From positions 1,116,001 through 1,180,000 of the forward strand of contig NZ_CP082922.1 of the NCBI RefSeq assembly GCF_019931675.1: a stretch of DNA of 64,000 nucleotides. Reading direction: 5' to 3'. The notes under the pieces were generated by a model. The model had not been told where the DNA came from. It made no database searches and saw only the letters and a list, made by a program, of their open reading frames with translations. A program made the translations under genes and the position numbers. Source of the stretch: Nocardioides rotundus (GTDB lineage Bacteria; Actinomycetota; Actinomycetes; Propionibacteriales; Nocardioidaceae). This document shows, piece by piece, positions 1 through 7,984 of the stretch (position 1 is the first letter of the stretch; every line of letters begins with the position of its first letter).

Positions 1-1
1 G

Positions 2-187
2 GTCACCGTGCTCTTCTCCCCGCCCGGTGTGCTCGCCGACGACGTGATCGGGGAGCTGGTCGACGCCGAGCCGCCCGGCCGGCCGGTCGTGGTGGTCAGC
101 AGCGACCAGGAGGTGGCCGAGGCCGCCGTACGCTCCGGCGCGCGGGCCGTCGCCTCCGCCGCCCTGCTGGAGCTGCTCGGCGTCTGA
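2..187 (+). CDS. NYN-domain (YacP-like) RNA-binding/ribonuclease protein, C-terminal fragment
   Basis: The frame is open from the window edge to a TGA at 185-187, so only about 61 C-terminal residues are visible. They read VLFSPPGVLADDVIGELVD, then PVVVVSSDQEVAEAAVRSGA, and end in LLELLGV. The pattern of an ADD acidic motif, a beta strand and VVVSSDxEV is the end of the YacP/NYN (DUF901) fold, a PIN-like nuclease family thought to act on structured RNA. The N-terminal half lies outside the window, so fold and length cannot be checked. The name rests on this short motif only. Confidence 0.6.
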   Translation, partial: VTVLFSPPGVLADDVIGELVDAEPPGRPVVVVSSDQEVAEAAVRSGARAVASAALLELLGV

Positions 188-255
188 GGCGGCTGTTTCG
201 CCCGGCGTGTCGCGGTACGGCGGAAGTGTCGGCGGGCCCTGTCAGGGTGACGCCC

Positions 256-462
256 ATGACGACACGAATCGACTGTGACAGCTGTGCCGTGCGGGGTCCT
301 GCGTGCCACGACTGCGTGGTCACGGTGCTGCTCGGGCCGCCGCCCGAGCTGACCTTCGACGAGGAGGAGCAGCAGGCGATCGACGCGCTCGCCGCCGGTG
401 GCCTGGTGCCGCCGCTGCGGATGGTGACGCCGATGGCCGGCCCGGAGGTCGGGACTGCGTGA
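256..462 (+). CDS. Small Cys-rich conserved actinobacterial protein
   Basis: A 68-residue protein starting MTTRIDCDSCAVRG. A GTG ten codons upstream (226) is also in frame, but the ATG is preferred because the family-like sequence begins there. Four cysteines lie in the first 25 residues (CDSC and, a few residues on, CHDC), an arrangement that could bind zinc. A short acidic stretch (FDEEEQQAIDAL) and a proline-rich tail follow. Proteins of this shape occur in many high-GC actinobacteria, but I know no function for them. It lies about 70 bp after the NYN gene on the same strand and may be co-transcribed with it. Confidence 0.6.
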   Translation: MTTRIDCDSCAVRGPACHDCVVTVLLGPPPELTFDEEEQQAIDALAAGGLVPPLRMVTPMAGPEVGTA

Positions 463-559
463 GAGATGAGGCGCGTGAGGCGAATGAGGCTCAAGGGGCG
501 CCAGCGGCGTCCGGCTGACGGACGTGCGTCAGAACACCCCGCGACATTCCTGTGGAAAC

Positions 560-589
560 TTGGCGCGGCCTCGACGCGGCGGCTACTGT
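560..589 (+). promoter_or_regulatory. Putative promoter of the riboswitch-NlpC/P60 unit
   Basis: TTGGCG (560-565) and TACTGT (584-589) are separated by 18 nt. They sit just before the first bases that resemble the c-di-AMP aptamer, so transcription would begin at the aptamer's 5' end. This is sequence resemblance only. Confidence 0.45.
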
Positions 590-597
590 CCCGTGCT

Positions 598-795
598 CAG
601 GTGCTCGTGGGAGTGGACCACCCAGGTCCGCGCGGGCGCCGCGCCGAGTCCAGGCCGTCGGGGGGTGGCCAGGAGCCGGGGAACCACACCCCTGGGGTGA
701 ATCGCCTTCGAGGCGGCCGTTTGCGGCCGAGGAGGGGGCGTAGGGCACACGTCGAGCCCGAACCCGTCAGCTCACCCGGTAGGCGTCCGACGTAC
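598..795 (+). ncRNA. ydaO/yuaA-type c-di-AMP riboswitch
   Basis: The leader carries the hallmark conserved blocks of the ydaO class in the right order: GAGCCGGGGAACC (about 673-685), GGGGTGAATCG, and CCGAACCCGTCAGCT followed by CCGGTAGGCG near 770-785. The upstream part (AGGTGCTCGTGGG, GGACCACCCAGGTCC) can form the outer helices. In actinobacteria this RNA often controls cell-wall hydrolases of the NlpC/P60 and Rpf types and turns expression off when c-di-AMP is high. Here it ends about 20 nt before the GTG of an NlpC/P60 gene, close enough for the 3' part to affect the GAGGGAG ribosome-binding site. The exact 5' boundary is approximate. Confidence 0.85.
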
Positions 796-814
796 CGAGG
801 GAGAACGCCCGCTC

Positions 815-1831
815 GTGAACCACGGCCGGAAGCGACTCATCACCCTGCTCAGCGGCACCGCCGTCCTCGCGACCGGAGTCGTCGTCGCCCAGCCCGCCAT
901 GGCGGAGCCGGACATCGACGACGTCCAGACGCGGGTGGACCGGCTCTACCGCGAGGCCGAGCAGGCCTCCGAGCGCTACAACACCCTGCAGATCCGCCTG
1001 GAGGACCTGCGCAAGGATCTGCGCACCCTGCGCGCCGACCAGCGCCGCCAGACCGCCAAGGTGCGGGCGGCGCAGGCCCAGGTCGAGGACTCGATCATCG
1101 CGCAATACCGCGGCGAGAACGTCGCCACGCTGGGCGAGGTCGTCGTCGCCGACGACCCCTCGGAGTTCCTGGGCGACCTGGACGCGATGTCCTCGGTGAC
1201 CGACATCCAGGCCGAGCAGTACTCCGACTTCTCCAGCCAGCGCGACGCGCTCGCGATCCGCACCCGCGCCACCGACAGGCGGGTGGCCGACCTCGCGGAG
1301 GCCGAGAGCGAGGCGCGCAAGGAGAAGGAGACGATCTCCACCAAGCTGGACGAGGCCCAGGATCTGCTCGCCGACCTCGAGGCCGAGGAGCGGGCCCGGC
1401 TCGAGGCCGCCCAGCGCGAGGAAACCGTCTCGCGCAGCGCGCCCGCGGCGCCGGCCGAGCCCGAGCCGGCACCGGCCGCCTCCGGTGGCGCCGCGGCCGC
1501 GGTGCAGTACGCCATCGCCCAGGTCGGCGACACCTACGTCTACGGCGCCGCCGGCCCGAGCTCCTTCGACTGCTCGGGCCTGACCATGATGGCCTGGCAG
1601 GCCGGTGGCGTCAGCCTTCCGCACTCCTCCAGCGCGCAGATGGGCTCGGGCACCCCGGTCTCGCGGGACGACCTGCAGCCCGGCGACCTGGTCTTCTACT
1701 ACAGCCCGGTGAGCCACGTCGGCATCTACATCGGCAACGGCCAGATCGTGCACGCGGCGAACCCGTCCACCGACGTCGCCTACGCGCCGGTCTTCTCCAT
1801 GCCCTACTCCGGCGCGGTCCGTCCTGGCTGA
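815..1831 (+). CDS. Secreted NlpC/P60 peptidoglycan endopeptidase with coiled-coil N-terminus
   Basis: A 338-residue protein starting at GTG with GAGGGAG about 10 nt upstream. Residues 1-30 form a Sec signal peptide ending AMA. Residues about 32-210 are a long Glu/Arg/Ala-rich helical coiled coil, as in RipA-like hydrolases, where the helix can block the active site. An Ala/Pro/Glu linker leads to the NlpC/P60 domain (about 226-338). The catalytic set is visible: Cys253 in FDCSG, His301 in SHVGIYIG and His313 in IVHAA. The family cuts stem peptides between D-Glu and diaminopimelate in the wall. Expression is probably set by the upstream c-di-AMP riboswitch. Confidence 0.9.
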   Translation: MNHGRKRLITLLSGTAVLATGVVVAQPAMAEPDIDDVQTRVDRLYREAEQASERYNTLQIRLEDLRKDLRTLRADQRRQTAKVRAAQAQVEDSIIAQYRGENVATLGEVVVADDPSEFLGDLDAMSSVTDIQAEQYSDFSSQRDALAIRTRATDRRVADLAEAESEARKEKETISTKLDEAQDLLADLEAEERARLEAAQREETVSRSAPAAPAEPEPAPAASGGAAAAVQYAIAQVGDTYVYGAAGPSSFDCSGLTMMAWQAGGVSLPHSSSAQMGSGTPVSRDDLQPGDLVFYYSPVSHVGIYIGNGQIVHAANPSTDVAYAPVFSMPYSGAVRPG

Positions 1832-1868
1832 CCCCGCACGCTCCGAGGCCGGTCGCTCACGATGGTGG

Positions 1869-3107
1869 GTGGCCGGCCTCGTGCTGTTGGTGCTCGCCCT
1901 GGCGGCGGGGGCCTTCGCCCTCCTGCGTGAGGACACCTACGAGGCGGACCCCGACGCCCCGAGCGCGGCCGGACCGCAGCCGGCGCTGGCGGCGGGCGCC
2001 CTGGAGCGCCTCGAGGCCGCTCTCCGCTCCGGCGACCCGCGCGCCGCCTCGGAGACGGCGGCGTCCGGCGATCCGGCGGCCGCCGATCGACTGGCGGGGG
2101 TGGCGCGGGCCGCCCGGCGACTGGAGCTAACCGACGTCTCGATGCGCTATCTCAGCGAGGCCGGCGCGACCAGCGGGCGTGGCGCCTGGCCGGCCACGGT
2201 CGAGCTCACCTGGCGGATCCCAAGGGTCGATCGTTCGGTGGCGCGCACCGAGATCGAGGTCGGCTTCGCCGCCGCCGACGGCGCGGTGGGCATCACCGGG
2301 CTCGGAGGCGGAGAGGGCCGGAGCCCGGTCTGGCTCGACGGCACCGCGCGGGTCGAGCGCGTGGAGGAGTCGGCGGTGCTGGTCGTCGCGGACGCGTCGC
2401 CGGAGCGCAGGCGGGCCTACGCCGAGCTGGTACGGCGCGCCGTGCCCGCCGTCCGCTCCGCGCTCCCGGGCTGGGACGGCGGGGTGGCGGTCGAGGTGCC
2501 GGCCACGGCGGACGGCGTGGACGCGGTGCTGGGCGAGCCCCCGGGGACCTACGCCCGGATCGCCGCCGTGACCGGCTCCGCCGACGGCTCGACCGGCCCG
2601 CGGGCGCCGGTGCGGGTCGTGGTGAACCCCGACCAGATGGACGCGCTCGGCCGGGTCGGGCAGCAGGTGGTGATGACCCACGAGGTCGCGCACGTGGCGA
2701 GCGGGGCCGCGACCTCCCAGCGCCGGGCGCCCGCCTGGCTGGTCGAGGGGTTCGCGGACGTGGTCGCGCTGCGCGACGTCGACCTCCCGCTGTCGCGGAC
2801 GGCGGGGCAGGTCGCGGCGCAGGTCCGCCGGAGCGGCCTGCCGGACGCGCTGCCCGATGACGCGCAGTTCGACACCGTCACCGGGCCCCACCTCGGTGCC
2901 GCCTACGAGTCCGCCTGGCTGGCCGCGCAGGTGATCGCGGACGGTGCGGGCATGCGGGGGCTGACCGGCGTCTACCGCGCGACCGAGGCCGGGGTGCCGC
3001 TGGACCGGGCCCTGCGCGAGCACGCCGACATGACCGAGGCCGAGCTGGTGCGGCAGTGGCGGGCGCGCCTGGCCGAGGTGGCCCGGCGTACCGACGGGGC
3101 GTCCTAG
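1869..3107 (+). CDS. Membrane-anchored HExxH metallopeptidase-like protein (peptidase MA type)
   Basis: A 412-residue protein. The N-terminus is one hydrophobic segment (about residues 2-19), after which the rest would lie outside the membrane. HEVAH at 271-275 and EGFAD at 292-296 give the HExxH plus distal Glu zinc arrangement of peptidase MA-like gluzincins. The region before it (about 30-230) has no motif I recognise. The start is uncertain: GTG 1869 leaves no positively charged residues before the membrane segment, while the open frame continues upstream through RSEAGRSRWW, which would need a CTG start at 1824. It follows the NlpC/P60 gene closely and may share its transcript. Its stop overlaps the opposing acyl-CoA ligase stop by 4 bp. 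The substrate is unknown. Confidence 0.65.
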   Translation: MAGLVLLVLALAAGAFALLREDTYEADPDAPSAAGPQPALAAGALERLEAALRSGDPRAASETAASGDPAAADRLAGVARAARRLELTDVSMRYLSEAGATSGRGAWPATVELTWRIPRVDRSVARTEIEVGFAAADGAVGITGLGGGEGRSPVWLDGTARVERVEESAVLVVADASPERRRAYAELVRRAVPAVRSALPGWDGGVAVEVPATADGVDAVLGEPPGTYARIAAVTGSADGSTGPRAPVRVVVNPDQMDALGRVGQQVVMTHEVAHVASGAATSQRRAPAWLVEGFADVVALRDVDLPLSRTAGQVAAQVRRSGLPDALPDDAQFDTVTGPHLGAAYESAWLAAQVIADGAGMRGLTGVYRATEAGVPLDRALREHADMTEAELVRQWRARLAEVARRTDGAS

Positions 3108-4891
3108 CCGGCGTACAGCGCGGCGACGTCGTCCTTGAACTCGCGGAGCACCACGTTGCGGCGCAGCTTCAGGCTCGGGGTGAGCTGGCCGCCCTCCTCG
3201 GTCCACTCCTCGGTGAGGATGTGGAACTTCCGGATCGACTCGGCCTGGGAGACCGCACGGTTGGCGTCGTCGACGGCTGCCTGGACCTCCGCCACGACGT
3301 CGGGGTCGTCGACCAGGTCGTCGACCCGGGTGGGCTTGCCGCGCTGCTTGGCCCACTCGGCCAGGTGCTCTCGGTCCAGGGTGACCAGCGCGGCGATGAA
3401 GGGCTGGCCGTCGCCCACGACCAGGCACTGGTCGACCAGTGCGTGCGCCCGGACCCGGTCCTCCAGCACCGCGGGGGAGACGTTCTTGCCGCCCGCGGTC
3501 ACCAGGATCTCCTTCTTCCGGCCGGTGATCCGGACGAAGCCCTCGTCGTCGACCTCGCCGAGGTCGCCGGTGTGGAACCAGCCGTCGCGCTCGAGGCTCT
3601 CCCGGGTCGCCTCCTCGTTGCCCCAGTAGCCCGCGAAGACCTGGCCGCCGCGGAAGAGCAGCTCGCCGTCGTCGGCGACCCGGACCGCGGTGCCCTGCAT
3701 CGGGCGGCCCACGGTGCCGACCCGCTGCGCGTCGGGGGTGTTGAACGCCAGGGCCGCGGTCGTCTCGGTCAGCCCGTAGCCCTCCAGCACCGAGACGCCG
3801 ATGCCCCGGTAGAAGTGCCCCAGCCGCTCGCCGAGCGGCGCGCCGCCGGAGATCGCGTAGCGGCACTGGCCGCCCAGCGCGTCGCGCAGCCGGGCGTAGA
3901 CCAGCCGGTCGAACAGCGCGTGCCGCGCCCGCACCGGCAGCGGCACCCGCCCGCGCTCGACACCGCGCGACCAGGCGATCGCGGTGTCCACGGCGCGCCC
4001 GAAGATCCGGCCCTTGCCGTCCGCGGTGGCGCGCTGCGAGGCGGTGTTGAAGACCTTCTCGAAGACCCGCGGCACCGCCAGGATGAAGGTCGGCCGCACC
4101 GTGGACAGGTCGTCCATCAGCGTCTTGATGCCCGCGGTGTGGGCCAGCGGCACGCGGCGCTGCACACAGCCGATCTGGATGATCCGGGCGAACACGTGCG
4201 CCAGCGGGAGGAAGAGCAGGGTGCGCGCCTCGCCCTCGAAGAGGGTGTCCAGCTCCTCGGTGGCCACGCCCAGCTCGAACATGAAGTTGCCGTGGGTGAG
4301 CATGCAGCCCTTGGGGCGGCCGGTGGTGCCGGAGGTGTAGATCAAGGTGGCGAGGTCGAGCGGGGTGGCGGTGGTGCGCCGCTCCTCCAGCTCCGCGTCC
4401 TCGATGCCGGCGCCGAGCCCGGCGAGGGAGGCGACGGCGCGGTCGTCGATCGACCACACCTGGCGCAGCTCCTCCAGGTCGGCACGCACCTCGGCGATCC
4501 GGGTGAGGTGCTCCCGGTTCTCCGCGACCACGGCGACCGCGCCGGAGTCCCGGAGGATCCAGCCGACCTGCTCGGTCGAGGAGGTCTCGTAGATCGGCAC
4601 CGTCGCCGCGCCGGCGAACCAGATGGCGTAGTCGAACAGCGTCCACTCGTAGCGGGTCCGGGAGAGCAGGGCCACCCGGTCGCCGGGCTGCACTCCGGAG
4701 GCGATCAGCCCCTTGGCGACCTCGCCGACCTCGGCGAGGAACTCGGCGGCGGTCACGTCGGCCCAGCCCTCCGCCGTACGCCGGGAGAAGACCACCGCCT
4801 CGGGGGCCTCGGCGGCGTTGCGGACGACGTCGTCGGTCAGGTTGCCCGTCTGGGGGACATCGACCGTCAAAGGGGTGGAGAACTCACGCAC
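3104..4891 (-). CDS. AMP-dependent long-chain fatty-acid-CoA ligase (FadD-type)
   Basis: A 595-residue adenylate-forming enzyme that would activate fatty acids to acyl-AMP and then acyl-CoA. The phosphate-binding motif TSGTTGRPKG is at 186-195, followed by LPLAHVFARI, the ISGGAPL strand, the EGYGLTETT adenine motif, HTGDLG and the GRKKEILVTAGGKN hinge. The catalytic Lys lies in PSLKLRR near the end. Full length for the FadD15-like long-chain class. The GTG start has TAACGT six nt upstream, consistent with a leaderless message. It runs convergent to the HExxH peptidase and divergent from the SRPBCC gene. Confidence 0.92.
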   Translation of the reverse strand: MREFSTPLTVDVPQTGNLTDDVVRNAAEAPEAVVFSRRTAEGWADVTAAEFLAEVGEVAKGLIASGVQPGDRVALLSRTRYEWTLFDYAIWFAGAATVPIYETSSTEQVGWILRDSGAVAVVAENREHLTRIAEVRADLEELRQVWSIDDRAVASLAGLGAGIEDAELEERRTTATPLDLATLIYTSGTTGRPKGCMLTHGNFMFELGVATEELDTLFEGEARTLLFLPLAHVFARIIQIGCVQRRVPLAHTAGIKTLMDDLSTVRPTFILAVPRVFEKVFNTASQRATADGKGRIFGRAVDTAIAWSRGVERGRVPLPVRARHALFDRLVYARLRDALGGQCRYAISGGAPLGERLGHFYRGIGVSVLEGYGLTETTAALAFNTPDAQRVGTVGRPMQGTAVRVADDGELLFRGGQVFAGYWGNEEATRESLERDGWFHTGDLGEVDDEGFVRITGRKKEILVTAGGKNVSPAVLEDRVRAHALVDQCLVVGDGQPFIAALVTLDREHLAEWAKQRGKPTRVDDLVDDPDVVAEVQAAVDDANRAVSQAESIRKFHILTEEWTEEGGQLTPSLKLRRNVVLREFKDDVAALYAG

Positions 4892-4897
4892 GCGGGC

Positions 4898-4903
4898 ACG
4901 TTA
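4898..4903 (-). promoter_or_regulatory. -10 element of acyl-CoA ligase gene (leaderless)
   Basis: On the minus strand TAACGT is followed by 6 nt and then the GTG start at 4891, so transcription would begin at or next to the start codon. Confidence 0.5.
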
Positions 4904-4933
4904 CCGCCGCGGAGGGTGTCCGTGGGGGTCGGG

Positions 4934-4939
4934 TACGCT
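4934..4939 (+). promoter_or_regulatory. -10 element of SRPBCC gene (leaderless)
   Basis: TACGCT, a 7-nt spacer, then ATG at 4947. No ribosome-binding site fits between them. Confidence 0.5.
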
Positions 4940-4946
4940 CCCGCCC

Positions 4947-5390
4947 ATGGCCGAGCAGACCGAGTCCTCGATCGTGGTCCAGGCGCCCCCCGCGGCGGTC
5001 ATGGCCGTCATCGGCGACTTCCCGGCCTACCCCGAGTGGGCCAAGGGCGTGCGGGTCGCCGAGGTGCGGGAGGAGTACGACGACGGCTGGGCGCGCGAGG
5101 TGTTCTTCCAGCTCGACGTGCCCCCGATCAAGGACGAGTACACGCTGGCCTACGACTGGGACGGCGACCGCGAGGTCACCTGGCACCTGGTCGACGGCAC
5201 GATCCTCAAGGCGCTGGACGGCGCCTACGTGCTGCGCGACCTCGGCGACGGGTCGACCGAGGTGACCTACCGCCTGGCGCTCGACGTGACCATCCCGCTG
5301 ATCGGCATGCTCAAGCGCAAGGGCGAGAAGATCCTCATCGACACCGCACTCAAGGGCCTGAAGAAGCGCGTCGAGTCGCTCGAGCGCTGA
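4947..5390 (+). CDS. SRPBCC (polyketide cyclase/START-like) family protein
   Basis: A 147-residue single-domain protein covering almost the whole helix-grip fold: SSIVVQAPPAAVMAVIGDFPAYPEW at the start, a WAREVFFQLD strand, and a long C-terminal helix ending KILIDTALKGLKKRVESLE. The family binds hydrophobic ligands in a deep cavity. No catalytic residue can be named. It ends 7 bp before the ArsA-type ATPase gene, and this pairing with an ArsA-like ATPase and ROK kinases suggests one operon starting at the leaderless promoter at 4934. The ligand is unknown. Confidence 0.8.
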   Translation: MAEQTESSIVVQAPPAAVMAVIGDFPAYPEWAKGVRVAEVREEYDDGWAREVFFQLDVPPIKDEYTLAYDWDGDREVTWHLVDGTILKALDGAYVLRDLGDGSTEVTYRLALDVTIPLIGMLKRKGEKILIDTALKGLKKRVESLER

Positions 5391-5397
5391 GCCACCC

Positions 5398-6618
5398 GTG
5401 ACCCGCATCGTCCTCTTCACCGGCAAGGGCGGCGTCGGCAAGTCGACCGTGGCCGCCGGCACGGCGGCGCTGGCGGCGCAGGCCGGCCACCGGACGCTGG
5501 TGCTCTCCACCGACGCGGCGCACTCGCTCGCCGACGCGTTCGCCCTGGTCGACGCCGGCTCGGAGCCGGCCGAGGTCGCGCCCGGCCTGTGGATGCAGCA
5601 GGTCGACGCCCAGCGGCGCTTCGAGGCCTCCTGGGCCGACATCCAGCGCTACCTCCTCTCGGTGCTCGACGTGGCCGGGGTGGACCCGGTGGCCGCCGAG
5701 GAGCTCACGGTGCTGCCCGGGGCCGAGGAGGTGCTGGCCCTGCTCGCGCTGCGCGAGCAGGTGCTGGAGGGCGCCTGGGACGTCGTGGTCGTCGACTGCG
5801 CGCCGACCGCCGAGACCCTGCGCCTGCTGGCACTCCCCGAGGCGCTGGGGTGGTACATGAGCCGGGTCTTCCCGGCGCAGCGGCGAATCGTGCGGGCGCT
5901 CAAGCCGGTGCTCACCCGGGCCGCCGGCGCCCCGATGCCCGACGACTCCGTCTTCGACGCGCTCGAGCGGCTGCACGGCGAGCTGGAGGAGGTGCGGCAG
6001 CTGCTGAGCGGCCCGGAGGCGAGTGTGCGCGTGGTCCTCACGCCGGAGAAGGTGGTCCTGGCCGAGGCCCGTCGGGCGTACACGACGCTGTCGCTGTTCG
6101 GCTACCGCGTGGACGGGGTGGTCGCGAACCGGGTCTTCCCCGCGGAGGGCGCCGACCCGTGGCGGGCCGGCTGGGTCGCCGCGCAGGCCGAGGTGCTGGG
6201 CGAGGTCGCGGAGTCCTTCGCCTCGCTGCCGGTGTGGCGCTCGCCGTACCGCACCGGGGAGCCGGTCGGCGTGCCGGCGGTGCGCGAGGTGGCCGAGGAG
6301 CTGTACGGCGGCGCCGACCCCGTCGCCACCCCGACCGGTCGCAGCCCGCTCGCGGTCCGGCGTACTCGCGGCGGAGCCTCCGTGCTGCGCCTGGCGCTCC
6401 CGGGTGTGGACAGCGCCGATGTCGACCTCGCCCGGAACGGCGACGACCTGGTGGTGACCGTGGGGTCCTATCGTCGTCTCCTGACCCTGCCCCAGGGGCT
6501 GGCCCGGCTGCGGGTCGCCGCGGCGCGGGTGGAGGACGGTGAGCTGCGGGTGCGGTTCACTGAGCAGGACGCGGGGACGCGTCCGGAGCAGACAGTCAGG
6601 AGCGCGGAGGGCCAGTGA
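5398..6618 (+). CDS. ArsA-family ATPase with C-terminal Hsp20-like domain
   Basis: A 406-residue P-loop ATPase starting at GTG. The deviant Walker A GKGGVGKST is at residues 9-17. Further ArsA/GET3 landmarks are STDAAHSLADAF (switch I-like), VVVVDCAPTAETLRLL (switch II) and VANRVFP. The last ~70 residues (LRLALPGVDSADVDLARNG through GELRVRF) form an alpha-crystallin-like strand domain known from actinobacterial ArsA proteins. No arsenic genes are nearby, so arsenite transport is unlikely. A targeting or chaperone-type role with the SRPBCC protein is an inference. Its stop overlaps the next gene by 4 bp. Confidence 0.85.
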   Translation: MTRIVLFTGKGGVGKSTVAAGTAALAAQAGHRTLVLSTDAAHSLADAFALVDAGSEPAEVAPGLWMQQVDAQRRFEASWADIQRYLLSVLDVAGVDPVAAEELTVLPGAEEVLALLALREQVLEGAWDVVVVDCAPTAETLRLLALPEALGWYMSRVFPAQRRIVRALKPVLTRAAGAPMPDDSVFDALERLHGELEEVRQLLSGPEASVRVVLTPEKVVLAEARRAYTTLSLFGYRVDGVVANRVFPAEGADPWRAGWVAAQAEVLGEVAESFASLPVWRSPYRTGEPVGVPAVREVAEELYGGADPVATPTGRSPLAVRRTRGGASVLRLALPGVDSADVDLARNGDDLVVTVGSYRRLLTLPQGLARLRVAAARVEDGELRVRFTEQDAGTRPEQTVRSAEGQ

Positions 6619-7037
6619 GCGAGCACGACGACCGGGAGGCGGTGGGCAGCCTCGGCGAGGAGGCCGCACGGCTGATGGACGCGCTCGCCGGCTGGGCCCG
6701 CGAGCAGGGCCACGAGGTCGGGGACGGGGTGAGCGGTCTCGCCGACGCCGCGGTGGACGCCGCGCGCCGGGTCGACGACCACATCGCCACGGGCGCCGAG
6801 GAGTGCCGCTGGTGCCCGGTGTGCCGCGTGGTGCATGCGGTCCGGGAGACCAGCCCCGAGGTGCGCGCCCACCTGGCCACGGCCGCGACCTCGCTGCTGC
6901 ACGCGGCCGCCGGCCTGGTGGCCACCACGGTCCCGAGGGACGAGGAGCCCGGTTCCCGGATCGAGCACATCGGCGTGGACGGGCCGGGCGACCCCCTCGA
7001 GGACGAGGACGGCGAGGACTGGGAGGACCAGACATGA
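6615..7037 (+). CDS. DUF5304-like small acidic protein with CxxC motif
   Basis: A 140-residue protein starting at GTG in a GTGA overlap with the ArsA gene. Residues 1-60 are amphipathic helices, CRWCPVC at about 64-70 is a possible metal or redox site, then another helix rich in Ala (HLATAATSLLHAAAGLVAT), and a very acidic tail ending EDGEDWEDQT. This resembles the DUF5304 proteins found beside ArsA-like ATPases in Streptomyces and relatives. Function unknown. The overlap on both sides means tight translational coupling within the 4.9-9.0 kb operon. Confidence 0.65.
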   Translation: MSEHDDREAVGSLGEEAARLMDALAGWAREQGHEVGDGVSGLADAAVDAARRVDDHIATGAEECRWCPVCRVVHAVRETSPEVRAHLATAATSLLHAAAGLVATTVPRDEEPGSRIEHIGVDGPGDPLEDEDGEDWEDQT

Positions 7038-7984
7038 GCGGGGACAGGACCGCGATCGGGATCGACGTCGGCGGCACCAAGATCGCCGGCGGCGTCGTCG
7101 ACGTGCGGGGCAGGATCCTGGTCGAGTACCAGGTCGAGTCGCCGGCCACGGACTCCGAGGCCATCGAGGACTCCATCGCCGAGCTCGTGGGGCGGCTGCG
7201 GGCCGAGCACGACGCCGCCACGGTCGGGGTCGGAGCCGCGGGCTACGTCGACCAGCACCGGGCGACGGTGATGTTCGCCCCCAACATCGCCTGGCGCGAC
7301 GTGGACCTCAAGGCCGAGCTGGAGGAGCGGATCGACCTGCCCGTCGTGGTGGAGAACGACGCGAACGCCGCCGCCTGGGGCGAGTTCGCCTTCGGCGCCG
7401 GCAAGGACATCGACGACCTGCTCCTGCTCACGATCGGCACCGGCGTGGGCGGCGGGATCGTCAAGGACGGCGAGCTCTACCGCGGCGCGTTCGGCGTCGC
7501 CGCCGAGGTGGGTCACCTGCGGGTGGTTCCCGGCGGGCGGATCTGCGGCTGCGGCAACCGCGGCTGCCTGGAGGCCTACGGCAGCGGCTCGGCGCTGGTG
7601 AAGATCGCCAAGGAGGAGATCGCCGAGGGATCGCTGCTGGCGCGCAACCTGGTGGACCTCGCCGGCGGCGATCCGGACGCGGTCACCGGGCCGCTGATCA
7701 CCGGCGCGGCCGAGGACGGCGACCTCTTCGCCCGCGAGCAGCTGGCGAACCTCGGACGCTGGATCGGCGAGGCGATCGCCTCGCTCACCGCCGTCCTCGA
7801 CCCGGCGATGACGGTGATCGGCGGAGGCGTCTCCCGCGCGGGGGACCTGCTCCTCGAGCCGATCCGCCAGGCCTTCGGCCAACAGCTCACCGGCCGCGGC
7901 CACCGACCTGTCCAAGAGATCACACTGGCGCGCCTCGGCAACCGCGCCGGCATGATCGGAGCCGCCGACCTGTCCCGCCGGTGA
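7034..7984 (+). CDS. ROK-family glucokinase (copy 1)
   Basis: A 316-residue sugar kinase. Phosphate-1 motif DVGGTK at 11-16, END at 108-110 (catalytic Asp110), TIGTGVGGG at 133-141, EVGH at 158-161, and the ROK zinc motif CGCGNRGC at 171-178. Length and motif order are those of actinobacterial ATP/polyphosphate-type glucokinases (GlkA class), which phosphorylate glucose at C6. The ATG overlaps the upstream stop (ATGA 7034-7037). Its 3' end overlaps the second ROK gene. Confidence 0.88.
   Translation: MSGDRTAIGIDVGGTKIAGGVVDVRGRILVEYQVESPATDSEAIEDSIAELVGRLRAEHDAATVGVGAAGYVDQHRATVMFAPNIAWRDVDLKAELEERIDLPVVVENDANAAAWGEFAFGAGKDIDDLLLLTIGTGVGGGIVKDGELYRGAFGVAAEVGHLRVVPGGRICGCGNRGCLEAYGSGSALVKIAKEEIAEGSLLARNLVDLAGGDPDAVTGPLITGAAEDGDLFAREQLANLGRWIGEAIASLTAVLDPAMTVIGGGVSRAGDLLLEPIRQAFGQQLTGRGHRPVQEITLARLGNRAGMIGAADLSRR

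Noticed and set aside
2127..4646. 839-codon minus-strand frame overlapping the acyl-CoA ligase and peptidase
   Set aside because: Same strand as the ligase but another frame, with a low-complexity Arg/Gly product; the ligase frame has all family motifs.
5398..6618. Arsenite-transport ATPase
   Set aside because: There is no arsB, arsD or ArsR gene near it and the protein has a single ATPase domain with an Hsp20-like end.
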